From: Opitutales bacterium
GTDB lineage: Bacteria > Verrucomicrobiota > Verrucomicrobiia > Opitutales > UBA953
Direction of reading: 5' to 3'
DNA length: 64,000 bases
NCBI GenBank assembly: GCA_030725715.1
Contig: JANRFG010000016.1
Coordinates: 1 to 64,000 of the forward strand
The first letter of the stretch is position 1, and every line of letters starts with the position of its first letter. Shown piece after piece: positions 17,038-28,190 of the stretch. Under the pieces are notes generated by a model that saw nothing but the letters and a program-made list of their open reading frames with translations, was not told the origin of the DNA and did not search any database. The position numbers and the translations under genes are program-made.

Positions 17038-19122
17038 TCAGCGGGCCTGCCAGTTGACCGCGTCGATGAGGACGTAGCCCTTGGCCCCGGCGTTACTGAC
17101 GGTCACCTTGGCTGGCCCGGCCGGGAATCGATAGGTGCCAAGCGTCAGCAGACCGTTCGGAGCCCCTTTGCCCGTCAGGTCGACGCGGAGTTCGGCCACG
17201 CCATCGGCGTGCCCGATACGGACCAAGGCGTCGCGGCTCCGGTTGGCGTTAGGGACGACCGTCAGGCTGACGGCGTAGGTGCCTGCTGCGGGTAGCTTGC
17301 CGATGAAGGTCGCGGAGGCCGGTCCGGCGGAGCCCTTGTCGTCATGGCGGTAGCCAGAGCCGACGAAGCCACCGTTGGCGGAGCTCTGTTTCCATTCACC
17401 GGTGAGCACCGCCTCGTCGTCATCGACGGTGACCCCGGGAAGCGAGGATGCCGGCTTGGCCGAACCATGCCCCTTGGGCTTCTGCTTGGACGACTCATGC
17501 TCGAGCACCTGGCCGTCGGCGAGCAGGCGGGCACGGAGGGTCGCGTAGGGGACGTCCTGCACGGCGAGGTTGCCGTCGATGGCGAGCGCGGCGGCGGTGG
17601 CGGCCGATTGGCCGAGGATCATGAAGACGGGCTCCATGCGGATCGACCCGTAGGCGATGTGCGTGGCGCTGCAGGCCACGGGAGCGAAGAGGTTGGCGAT
17701 CTCACCGCGCTTCGGGACCAGGGAGCCGTACGCGATCGAGTAGGGGGAGATCGGCACGCCGATGTCGCCTTCGTTCTGCACGTTGCCTTCCGGTGTCACG
17801 TAACGGCGCACGTTATGGGAGTCGATGGTGTAGGAGCCCATGCCCACGGAGTCAGGCGTCGGCTTCTTCTTGGTGAGCTCGTTCTCGGTCATCACGAACG
17901 CTCCGACCATGCGGCGGGCCTCGCGGACATAGATCTGATGCGGCCAGTGGCCGTTGTCCTTGAATTCATCTTTCGGCAGGCCCCAACGGTTGGCTTCCTC
18001 CCGGACGTCGGCCGGCACGCGTGGGTCGTTGGCGAGGAACCAGAGCAGGCCTTGCTGGTAGGTGCGGTGCTCGGCGAGGATCTCCTTGCGGCGCTCGTAG
18101 GAGGCCTCCGGGTAGTCGTAGTTCATCCCGATGTTATCAAAACTGAAGGGCCCGTGGTTGTTCGTGTCGGTCTTGCGGTTCGGGAGCAGGTCGAACTTGT
18201 GGAACGTCTGGCGCCAGCCGGCGTCGAGGACGCGGACCAGCAGCTCATACTGCGAGGCGTCGTAATTCGCCGGTTTCGGGAAGGGGATGCGGTTGTCCGG
18301 GTGATCCGTCGCGCACCAGCGGTAGCAGTAGGCTTGGACACGCTTGTCGCCCTCGCCGCGGACGCCGGGCGGTTCGGAAGAGATGCGGGGCAAGAGACCT
18401 GAAGCAGGGTCGCCGGGGACTTTGTAGGCGCTGATCGGCTTCTTCACGGCGCCGAAGTGGTGGCCGTGATGGAGGATGCCGACCTGGTTGCCGTTCCATT
18501 CCTCGCCGTAGGCGTAATTCGCCTCGCGGCCCACATGGTAGCTGACGCCCGCGGCGGCGAGGAGGTCACCTTCGTAGGTCGCATCGATGAACATCTTCCC
18601 GGCGAACTTCTTGCCGGAGAGCATCGTGATCTCGGCGATGCGTCCGTCGGCGACGCGCACGCCCTTGGCGCGGTCGAGCCATTCGTCGCGGAGGACGGTC
18701 AGGCCGAACTCCTTCACGTAATCCTCGAAGACCTTCCCCGCGACGCTCGGTTCGAAGATCCACATCGTACGTTCGTCCTTGTCCATCGCCACCGTGCCCT
18801 GGCCCTTGTTGCCGAAGGCTTCGGTCTGCTGCCACTTCCAGGTCTCCGGCTTCTGATACTCGACCCAGACGCGGTGGTAGAAGTTGCGGGCCAGACCGCC
18901 GATGACGGCCTTGTTGCCGGTGTCCGTGTAGCCCAGGCCGCCGCTGCTCAGGCCGCCGAGGTGGACGTCGGGGCCGACGATGACCACGGACTTGCCCATC
19001 TTCTTGGCTTGGACGGCGGCGATGACCCCGGCGGAAGTGCCGCCATAGACCACGACGTCATAAGTCTCTGCCGCAGTGAGACGCAGGGCGAACAGGCAGA
19101 GCAGGGAGAGGCGGAGGAGCAT
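17038..19122 (-). CDS. Secreted FAD-dependent oxidoreductase with golvesin/xanthan-lyase-like C-terminus
   Basis: A 694-residue flavoprotein of the FAD_oxidored (PF12831-like) type with an N-terminal Sec signal (1-18). The dinucleotide motif GGTSAG is at 27-32, followed by VDVHLGGLSSGGLGYTD-like sequence, MFIDATYEGDLLAAAGV and the terminal IMGQ/AATAAALA FAD-binding region. The last 130 or so residues (from about 565) form a beta-sandwich resembling golvesin/xanthan lyase modules, suggesting binding to a polysaccharide. The substrate is unknown; a sugar or glycosidic hydroxyl is plausible from context. It sits between the pair-2 and pair-3 cassettes on the same strand, 67 bases before the pair-2 PSD1 gene. 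Confidence 0.85.
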   Translation of the reverse strand: MLLRLSLLCLFALRLTAAETYDVVVYGGTSAGVIAAVQAKKMGKSVVIVGPDVHLGGLSSGGLGYTDTGNKAVIGGLARNFYHRVWVEYQKPETWKWQQTEAFGNKGQGTVAMDKDERTMWIFEPSVAGKVFEDYVKEFGLTVLRDEWLDRAKGVRVADGRIAEITMLSGKKFAGKMFIDATYEGDLLAAAGVSYHVGREANYAYGEEWNGNQVGILHHGHHFGAVKKPISAYKVPGDPASGLLPRISSEPPGVRGEGDKRVQAYCYRWCATDHPDNRIPFPKPANYDASQYELLVRVLDAGWRQTFHKFDLLPNRKTDTNNHGPFSFDNIGMNYDYPEASYERRKEILAEHRTYQQGLLWFLANDPRVPADVREEANRWGLPKDEFKDNGHWPHQIYVREARRMVGAFVMTENELTKKKPTPDSVGMGSYTIDSHNVRRYVTPEGNVQNEGDIGVPISPYSIAYGSLVPKRGEIANLFAPVACSATHIAYGSIRMEPVFMILGQSAATAAALAIDGNLAVQDVPYATLRARLLADGQVLEHESSKQKPKGHGSAKPASSLPGVTVDDDEAVLTGEWKQSSANGGFVGSGYRHDDKGSAGPASATFIGKLPAAGTYAVSLTVVPNANRSRDALVRIGHADGVAELRVDLTGKGAPNGLLTLGTYRFPAGPAKVTVSNAGAKGYVLIDAVNWQAR

Positions 19123-19131
19123 GGCCGAAAA

Positions 19132-19157
19132 GGGGTAGGGGTGGGGGTAGGGGTAGG
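19132..19157 (+). repeat. GGGGTA tract, potential G-quadruplex
   Basis: Four runs of at least four G separated by TA or T lie in the 48-base gap between the hydrolase stop and the flavoprotein start. Both flanking genes are on the minus strand, so their RNA would be C-rich and the G-quadruplex would form on the opposite DNA strand. Confidence 0.65.
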
Positions 19158-19170
19158 TTACCTGCCTCGG

Positions 19171-20015
19171 TCAGCGGTGGGCGGACTGCTTGGCGATGAA
19201 GTTCAGGATCGCGAGGCGCGCGGGGTCGTCGAGGTTCCGGATGTTATGTCCGACGGTGCCGTGGTCGCGGTCGTCAATGCGCAGCGAATAGTTCTCCGTA
19301 TGTCCAACTGCCTTTAGGGTCGTCACGAAGAACATGTTCTCCTCGGCGCGGCTGAGCATGTCATTCTGGGCGTAGATCGTGAGGATCGGCGGCAGTGATT
19401 TGCGGATATGGAAAGCGGGAGCGGCTTCGTCGGAAGTGATGCCATAGCGGGCTTGGCCACGTTCTTCGCGGACGGTGTAATGGTTGAAGACCTGGCCGCT
19501 GACTTGGGCGATGCCGGCGACCGAGCCGAGCGTGAGACCGTGCGGCTTCAGCCGTTCCGGGTCCATGCCTACGAGCAGGGCGAGGTAGCCGCCGGCCGAG
19601 TGGCCACCGATGAAGACCTTGCGCGGGTCGCCGCCATGTTCGGCGATATGCTTGACCGTCCAGGCGAAGGCCGCGGCGGCATCATCGACGTAGGCCGGAT
19701 ACTTCGCCTTCGGGCTGAGCCGGTAGTCAGGCGTCACGACCGCGACCCCCGCCCGGGCCAGGCTCTCGCGGATCTCGACGCAGTATTCCGAGTTCAGGTC
19801 CTTGCCGCCGTTCTTCAGTCCGCCGCCGTAGAACCAGACGTAGGTCGCGAAACCCTTGGCACCCATGGGCACGGTGAGGTCGAGCTTGCAACGCTCCTGC
19901 TCGTAGGGCGTGAGCGAAACGACGTCATCCTTGTAGGTGATGTCCTTAAGGACCTTGGTCTCGACCGCCCCGGCTGGGGCGCAGGCGAGACAGAGCAGCA
20001 GGAGAGCGAGGCGCA

Positions 20016-20016
<1 letters not shown>
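19171..20016 (-). CDS. Secreted alpha/beta hydrolase (esterase/lipase family)
   Basis: A 281-residue hydrolase with a Sec signal (1-16). The oxyanion segment is WFYGGGLKNGG, the nucleophile elbow GHSAGG places serine at S140, DYRLSPKAKYPAYVDDA is the typical HSL/carboxylesterase block, and the C-terminal RDHGTVGH supplies the histidine. It probably removes acyl groups from a carbohydrate or its oligomers. The ATG at 20016 overlaps the DUF1501 stop by one base (TGATG on the minus strand), so it belongs to the pair-3 operon as third gene. A longer frame upstream is arginine-rich shadow sequence. Confidence 0.88.
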
Positions 20017-21454
<1,438 letters not shown>

Positions 21455-21455
<1 letters not shown>

Positions 21456-24400
21456 CAGTCGGCGAAGGCGAATTCGTTGCTTTGGAGGAGGACCTGGGCG
21501 AACGTGGAAAGGGCCGATTGGCGGTCAGGCTTGCGGCCGAACTCGCCGGCGGCGGAACTGATGACTTCGCCGGTCTGGGCGTCCTTGATGACCGGCGACC
21601 AAGTGAAGCCGTCGCTGTTGGAGCCGACGAACTGGTCGGCGATGAAGTCGATGCTTTCTCCCGCGGCCAGCTCCACCGAGGCGAGCTCGACCGGGGCGGA
21701 GGCTCCGCCTTTGACGATGACTTCGGCGAGCAGGCCGCGACGGGAAGAGACGATGCGGGCGCGGACGCCGTCGCTGGCCTTGCTCTGGACGGCGAGGGCG
21801 CCTTCGAGGCGATACTTGCCCGGACTGCCGGCTGTCCAGCGACGGATGGCGGCGGTCTCCGGCAGGCTGCCGGTGTGGCCGCCCTTGGGCGTCAGGAAGA
21901 CGAAGGCGTATTTCTTGTCCGGGATCTGCGCGGTGGGGGCGATGCGGTCTTTGACGCGGGTCGTCATCGCCGTGAAGGCCGTCGTCTTCGTCTTCGGGTC
22001 GTAGCCACCGAAGCCGTTGGTCCAAGCCGCCGGGGCCGGGGCTGCCGCCGCTTCGCGCAGGTACTCGAGGGCCAGTGCGGTCTCGTCGGCGCGAGGCGTG
22101 CGGGCGAGGATGGCGAGATAGAGCGCGCGGACCTTGGCGGCGTCGTCCGGTTGGGTCGAGACCTTCGCGGCCAGTTCGTCGGCGAGCGAGCGGCCGAACG
22201 GATGGTTGAGCATCCAGAGCGACTGCTGCGGCGTCGTGGTCTGGTTGCGCTTGGGCACGTGATAGTCGGGATTGGCGAAGTCGAACGTCCGGAAGAAGGC
22301 CGGCAGGTTCTGGCGGTCGATGTGGCCGTAGATCGTGCGGCGGGGCGTGCCGAAGGCGCTCACCAGGTCGAAGGGCTGGCCGCCCAGCTTGGAGTCATCC
22401 AGGCGTCCGGCCACGCGCAGCATGCTGTCGCGCAGGGCTTCGAAATCGAGGCGACGGCGATGGGCGCGCCAGTGCAACGAGTTGTCGGGGTCCTTGGCGA
22501 CGGCGTCGGCCCGGAGATCGGCGGACTGCAGGAAAGTGCGCGAGAGGACGATCGAGCGGATCAGCTTCTTCATCGACCAGCCCTCCTTCATGAACGAGCT
22601 CGCCAGATGCTCCAGCAGGGCGGGGTTCTTGCCCGGCGTGGTCCGGACGCCGAAGTCGCTCGGGGTCTCGACGAGCGGCTGGCCGAGGAGATGCATCCAG
22701 ACGCGGTTGACCATCACGCGGGCGGTCAACGGGTTGGTCGGGCTCGCGATGGCGTTGGCGAGGTCGAGTCGGCCGCTGCCCTGGGTGAACTCCTTGGGCG
22801 GACCGTCGGAGAGGATCGAGAGATACTGTCGGGGGACCTTCTTGCCCGGGCGCGACGCGCTTCCGCGGAGGAAGACGACGCCTTTCGCCGCCTTGGCCTT
22901 GTCGACCAGCGCCATCGCGTGAGGCGGGCTCTTCGGACTGGTGGCCTTGAAGCCCGAGACGTCGATCTGCAGCTTTTTGCGGGTGTTGCGGTCGGCGACG
23001 TTATAGGTGCCGATCAGCGAAGCGGGCGTCATGGCCGTCGGTCCGCTGGGATGGAGGATCAGGTCGCGCCAGGGCTTCCACTCGGCTTGGGTGGCATGCT
23101 CCGGCTTGCGGGCTTCGGAGAGCAGGGCGGCGTAGGTCGCGGTCAGTTCAGCCAATTTCGTCGGCGCCTTGGCCTTCAGCCGGGTGCGGAGCAGCGGGTC
23201 GGCGAACGAGGTGGGCTGAGACAGCAGCGCCGCGAAGCGCTTCGGGAACTCGGCGTCGGCGACGCCCTGCAGGCTCACCCAGGCGCCCCAGACCGGGTCG
23301 GTCGGCGCCAGTTTCGGCTTCAGCGCGTTCTTCCAGCCGCCGAGCACGGCCGCATAGAGGTTCGCCGCCTTGGCCTTCTGGTTGGCATCGAGTTTGGCGT
23401 CCTTGAGGGACTCCATCGTCAGATTGAGATAGGCCGTCGTCTTCTCCGGAGAGAAGGAGAGGTCGTAGCGGCTCTGGATGAAGTCATTCAACTTCTTCTG
23501 GCGCACCGCCAGTTCGGCTTCGAATTCCTCCGTCTCCTTGGTGCGGGTGAACGGCTTCAGCGGTGGGAGCTCCTTGGGCTCCTCGCTGGAGTTGAAGATC
23601 GCGTAGAGGGAATAATATTCCGTCGTCGGCAGCGGATCGAACTTATGGTCGTGGCAGCGCGAGCAGGCCATCGTCAGGCCTTGGGTGCCGCGCATGACGA
23701 CGTCGATGCGGTCGTCGATGATGTCGGGCGTGCTGTTGAGGAAGCGGCGGCCGAGGGTCAGGAAGCCCAGCGCGGCGAGGTCGCGGTTGTTCTCCGGATC
23801 CTTGACGATCTGGTCGGCGGCTACCTGCAGGCGGAGGAACTGATCGTAGGGCAGGTCGTCGTTGAAGGCCTTCACCACCCAGTCGCGATAGGTGTAGGCG
23901 TACGGATAGCGGCGCTCTTCCTGGAAGACGTAGCCCTTCGTGTCGGCGTAGCGGGCGACGTCGAGCCAGTGACGGCCCCAGCGTTCGCCGAAGGCCGTCG
24001 AGGCCAGGAGACGGTCGACGAGTTTCTCGATCGCCTGCGGATCCTGGTCGGCGACGAAGGTGGCGATCTCGGCGGCGGTCGGCTGGTAGCCGGCGAGCGC
24101 GAGGGTCAGACGGCGGATGATGACTTCGCGGCCGGCCTGCGGATTGAAGTGGAGGCCGGCTTCCTTGAGCTTGGCCAGGACGAACCGATCGAGGGGCTGG
24201 CTGATCTGGGCGACGTCGGTCGAAGTAACGACGGGCGGCGTCGGCGCGACGACCGGTTGGAAGGCCCAGTGCTTCCGCGGGTCGTGGGCGTTAGGCTTGG
24301 CTTCTTCCGGCCAGGGCAGTCCTTGACGCACCCATTCCGTGAGCGCCGCGATCGCCTTGGGCGGAAGCTTCTCGTCCTCGCCCGGCATGGCGTAGACATC

Positions 24401-24688
24401 CGGGGCTTTGGCATGATTGACCGAGAGGATCAGTCGGCTGACCTCCGGTTTGCCGGGGACGACGACCGGGCCGAGTTCGCCGCCCTTGAGGACGAACTCG
24501 CGGGAATCCAGGCGCAGTCCGGACTTCTGCTTCTTCTCTCCGTGGCACTTATAGCAATGATCGGCGAGGGCGGGGCGTACTTCCTTTTCGAAGAACTCCA
24601 ACTGGGCGGCGGTAGGCGTAGGGGAAGGCTCCGCGGCCCCGACCGAAACCGTCAGGAAAAGAGGAGCGAGTAATTGCCGGAAAGACAT
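21455..24688 (-). CDS. PSD1/DUF1549/DUF1553 planctomycete cytochrome (pair 3)
   Basis: A 1077-residue secreted protein with a Sec signal (1-19). The first heme motif is CYKCH (45-49), followed by KSGLRLDSRE; the second is CSRCHDHKFDPL in DUF1549; DUF1553 has VMVNRVWMHLLGQPLV. Unlike pairs 1 and 2 it carries a longer C-terminus after DUF1553 (about residues 930-1077) including a beta-rich region. The chosen ATG at 24688 leaves out a TTG two codons upstream. It is the first gene of the minus-strand block, divergent from the propeller gene at 24836, so a divergent promoter region should lie in 24689-24835. Confidence 0.92.
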
Positions 24689-24835
24689 CGTCAAAGGGGT
24701 GGGACAGGGCGGGGTGCCCTAAGTTCCTTAAACGTGTTGGCTGTCATCGGGATGTAAAGCCACCGCTGGGTAATTCCGACCGATGCCGTCTTTTGGCCTA
24801 AGTTGGGGTTGAACCCGACCGGAAACAGGGTGTCT

Positions 24836-27800
24836 ATGAGCCACCCCAGTTCACTTATGTCGCACGTATCCCGTCAGGCCAGCCTCTCGTTGCTGACCCT
24901 CCTCGCGTTGGCCGCCCCGGCCCTCGCCGCCGACCCCAAGCCGGTGGCCGAGTCGCCCATCCTGCTCGCCAAGGACAAGCAGCGCTTGGTCGACTTCTCC
25001 GCCGACCTCAATGGCTCCAAGGAACTTTACCTGATGGTGGCCGAACTGGACGGTAACGCCTGCGACTGGGCTGACTGGATCGAGCCCGAGGTCGTCCTGA
25101 TGGATGGCACGGTGGTCGACCTGACCAAGCTCAAGTGGACGAGCGCCGAATCGCTCGGACAGACCCGCGTCGGCAAGAACTACGACGGCAAGCCGCTCAA
25201 GGTCGCCGGCAAGCAGTACGAACGTGGCATCGGCACGCATGCCTCCTCTTTCATCGCCTACCAGCTGCCGGGTCCGGCCAAGTCTTTCCGGGCCAAGGTC
25301 GGCCTCGATGACGGCGGCGCCATCCGCGGGGGCAAGCCCAGCTCGGCCGACGTGAAGTTCGCGGTCTTCACCTCGCGTCCGGCCAAGTACAAGCCGGTCG
25401 ACTTCGACAGCGGCCCGTTGGCCGTCCCGACCGAACTTTTCACGGTGCCGGAAGGCTTCGAAGTGACCGTCTGGGCGACCTCGCCGCAGATCTTCAATCC
25501 GACGAACATCGATTTCGACGAACGCGGCCGGATGTATGTCGCCGAAGGCGTGAACTACCGTGGCAAGAAGGGCCGTCGTCCCGAAGGCGACCGCATCGTG
25601 GTGCTCGAAGACACGACCGGCACGGGCAAGGCCGACAAGGTCACGGTCTTCACGCAGGAGGAGAATCTCATCTCGCCCCTCGGCGTGGCGCACATCGACG
25701 GCAAGATCGTCGTCTCCCAGCCGCCGGACCTCCTGGTCTACACCGACGCCAATGGCGACGGCGTCTTCGATCCCAAGGTCGACAAGCGCGAGGTGCTCCT
25801 GACCGGCTTCAACGGCCGTAACCACGACCACTCCCTCCACAGCGCGACGTTCGGTCCGGACGGTAAGTGGAACTTCAACCAGGGTAACACCTGCGCCCAG
25901 TTCACGGACAGGTCGGGCAAGACCTTCCGCATCGGCAGCCCTTATAATCATGGCGAATGGACCAAGCAGGCGGTCGACGCCCAGAAGGTCGCCGGCCTCC
26001 GCAGCGATGACGGCAACGTCTGGGTCGGCGGCTTCTCCGTGCGCATGAACAGCGACGGCACGAACGCCCGCATCGTCGGCCACAACTACCGCAACAGCTA
26101 CGAGCAGTCCATCAACTCGTTCGGCGATATGTACCAGAGCGACAACGACGATCCGCCCGCCTGCCGCGTCTCCCTGATCATGGAAGGTGGTAACGCCGGT
26201 TTCGCCTCCGCCGACGGTCAGCGCTCCTGGCGTGCCGACAAGCGTCCTGGTCAGGAAACCCCGGTCGCCGAGTGGCGCCAGGACGACCCCGGCACCATGC
26301 CGGCCGGCGACGTCTATGGCGGTGGCTCGCCGACCGGCGTGGCCTTCTATGAGAACGGCGCGCTCGATCCGAAATGGAACGGTCTCCTCCTTGCCTGCGA
26401 AGCCGGCAAGAACGTCGTCTTCGGTTATCTGCCCAAGCCTGACGGCGCCGGCATGAAGCTCGAGCGCTTTGATTTCCTCACCTCCAACAAGGAGAAGGAG
26501 TGGGCCGGTTCCGACTTCCTCGGTGGCAAGCCCACCGGCAACCTGAAGACCAAGTTCCGTCCGTCCGACGTGTGCGTCGGCCCGGATGGAGCCATCTACG
26601 TCGCTGATTGGTTCGACCCGGGCGTCGGTGGCCACGGTACCCGCGACAACAGCCTCTCCGGAACTATCTACCGCATCGCTCCGAAGGGCTTCAAGTCCGT
26701 CGTCCCGAAGATCGACCTCACCACCGTGGCCGGCCAGATCGCTGCGCTGCGCAGCCCCGCCCCGAACGTCCGCGCCGGTGGTTTCAATCGTCTCAAGGCC
26801 GCCGGTGACAAGGTCGTCGACGACGTCGCCGCGCTCCTCGCCGACGCCAATCCGTATGTCGCCTCCCGCGCGGTCTGGCTGCTCGCGCAGCTCGGTGACA
26901 AGGGGGTGGCGCTGGCTCGTAAGGAACTAGTATCCTCGGATGACACCCGTCGTCTCGTGGCTTTCCGCGCCCTGCGTGCGGCCGACCGTGACGTCTTCGC
27001 GCTCTGTCAGTCGCTGGCCAAGGACACGTCTGCCGCCGTCCGTCGCGAGGTCGCCATCGCGCTCCGTGATTTCAAGACCCCTGAGGCCGTCGAAGTCTTG
27101 GTCTCGATCGCCCAGCAGTTCGATGGTCAGGACCGTGCCTACCTCGAAGCCATCGGCCTCGCCGCGACCGACCGCGAGCCCGCGGTGCATGCCGCCATCG
27201 CCAAGGTCATGGCCAAGCCCGCCCTCGAGTGGAGTCCGGCCTACGCCTGGCTCACCTGGCGTCTGCACCCGGCTTCCGCCGTCCGCGACGTCCGCGCCCG
27301 CCTGCTTTCCGGCAAACTCAACGAGACCGAACTCAAGCGCGACCTCACGACGCTGGCTTTCACGCGCAGCGCCGAAGCCGCCGGTACGATGGTCGAACTC
27401 TCGCTGAACAAGCAGTTCGCGCAGGCGGATCTCGCCAAGTGGTGGGTCGGGAACCGCAAGTCGGGCATCTGGAAGGCGTTCGACGTCGATGCGATCGTGA
27501 AGGCCCGTGGCGGTGACGCCTCGGCGGCCAAGCTCGTCGGCTCCGACCTCCCGGCGGAGATGCCGGGAGCCAAGGCGCTCGCCCCGGTCGAAGCCATCGC
27601 CGCCCTCAAGGGGGATGCGGCCAATGGCAAGGGCGCCGCGGCGGTCTGCCAGGCCTGCCACAAGTTCGACGGCAAGGGCGTCGATTTCGGTCCGGACATG
27701 ACGACCTATGCCAAGCAGCAGTCGCTCGAGTCGCTCATCCTGAACATCGCCCAGCCGTCCAATAACATCTCGCACGGCTTCGAAGGCACCCGGCTGGTGC

Positions 27801-28009
27801 TCGACGACGGCATGGTCATCACCGGCATGGTGCTGTCCTCGGGTGATCCGCTGATGATCAAGTCCATGGGCGGCCTCGTGCAGTCCGTTCCCCGCGCCCG
27901 GATCAAGGAACAGAAGCTCCTCGACCGCTCGCTCATGTTCACGCCGGCCCAGATGGGATTGACGGAGCAGGGCATCGCGGACATCGCGGCTTACCTGCGG
28001 AGTCTCTGA
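24836..28009 (+). CDS. PVC-type NPCBM-propeller-HEAT-cytochrome c protein
   Basis: A 1057-residue secreted protein. After the signal (about 1-32) comes an NPCBM-like carbohydrate-binding module (about 35-185, with RGIGTHASSFIAY), then a PQQ-dehydrogenase-type beta-propeller (about 205-600, PEGFEVTVWATSP, DGAIYVADWFDP), then HEAT repeats (about 630-830), and a C-terminal cytochrome c with CQACH at 938-942 and the GPDMTTYAK block. The architecture suits oxidation of a polysaccharide-derived alcohol or sugar with electron transfer to heme, but no substrate is known. ATG 24836 was chosen for position; ATG 24857 is an alternative. A terminator follows at 28058-28088. Confidence 0.9.
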   Translation: MSHPSSLMSHVSRQASLSLLTLLALAAPALAADPKPVAESPILLAKDKQRLVDFSADLNGSKELYLMVAELDGNACDWADWIEPEVVLMDGTVVDLTKLKWTSAESLGQTRVGKNYDGKPLKVAGKQYERGIGTHASSFIAYQLPGPAKSFRAKVGLDDGGAIRGGKPSSADVKFAVFTSRPAKYKPVDFDSGPLAVPTELFTVPEGFEVTVWATSPQIFNPTNIDFDERGRMYVAEGVNYRGKKGRRPEGDRIVVLEDTTGTGKADKVTVFTQEENLISPLGVAHIDGKIVVSQPPDLLVYTDANGDGVFDPKVDKREVLLTGFNGRNHDHSLHSATFGPDGKWNFNQGNTCAQFTDRSGKTFRIGSPYNHGEWTKQAVDAQKVAGLRSDDGNVWVGGFSVRMNSDGTNARIVGHNYRNSYEQSINSFGDMYQSDNDDPPACRVSLIMEGGNAGFASADGQRSWRADKRPGQETPVAEWRQDDPGTMPAGDVYGGGSPTGVAFYENGALDPKWNGLLLACEAGKNVVFGYLPKPDGAGMKLERFDFLTSNKEKEWAGSDFLGGKPTGNLKTKFRPSDVCVGPDGAIYVADWFDPGVGGHGTRDNSLSGTIYRIAPKGFKSVVPKIDLTTVAGQIAALRSPAPNVRAGGFNRLKAAGDKVVDDVAALLADANPYVASRAVWLLAQLGDKGVALARKELVSSDDTRRLVAFRALRAADRDVFALCQSLAKDTSAAVRREVAIALRDFKTPEAVEVLVSIAQQFDGQDRAYLEAIGLAATDREPAVHAAIAKVMAKPALEWSPAYAWLTWRLHPASAVRDVRARLLSGKLNETELKRDLTTLAFTRSAEAAGTMVELSLNKQFAQADLAKWWVGNRKSGIWKAFDVDAIVKARGGDASAAKLVGSDLPAEMPGAKALAPVEAIAALKGDAANGKGAAAVCQACHKFDGKGVDFGPDMTTYAKQQSLESLILNIAQPSNNISHGFEGTRLVLDDGMVITGMVLSSGDPLMIKSMGGLVQSVPRARIKEQKLLDRSLMFTPAQMGLTEQGIADIAAYLRSL

Positions 28010-28057
28010 GCAACAGGGGACAAGCTGGCAGGCTGGCCGGTGGACAAGGAGCGGAGA

Positions 28058-28088
28058 GGGTCGGGGTCTGCGGACTCCGGCCCTTTTT
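28058..28088 (+). terminator. Intrinsic terminator after the propeller gene
   Basis: GGGTCGGGGTC (28058-28068) pairs with GACTCCGGCCC (28073-28083) with two wobble pairs and a 4-base loop, followed by five T at 28084-28088. It lies 49 bases beyond the stop of the NPCBM-propeller gene. Confidence 0.88.
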
Positions 28089-28092
28089 GTCG

Positions 28093-28146
28093 TATGGGGT
28101 CAGACCGCTTCTGAACGATAACCGTCAGAAGCGGTCTGACCCCATA
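28093..28146. repeat. Perfect 22-bp inverted repeat with GGGGTCAGACC core
   Basis: The left arm at 28093-28114 starts TATGGGGTCAGACCGC and the right arm at 28125-28146 ends CTGACCCCATA; they are perfect complements around a 10-base loop. It sits directly after a terminator and upstream of the next gene (45 bases before its ATG). GGGGTCAGACC hairpins are recurrent in bacterial intergenic DNA and often associated with REP-type transposases, so this is likely a second REP family. Confidence 0.85.
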
Positions 28147-28190
28147 CTTTATTCTGTCCCTTGCCCAGTAGTTATCCCTATGTATTCCCC

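Noticed and set aside
11621-19157. CRISPR-like or telomere-like arrays
   Set aside because: GGGGTA tracts are only 3-5 units, with no spacers and no cas genes in the window.
24689-24835. Sigma-70-type promoters in the divergent gap
   Set aside because: Several weak TTG/TAA-like words are present but none with convincing spacing; not called.
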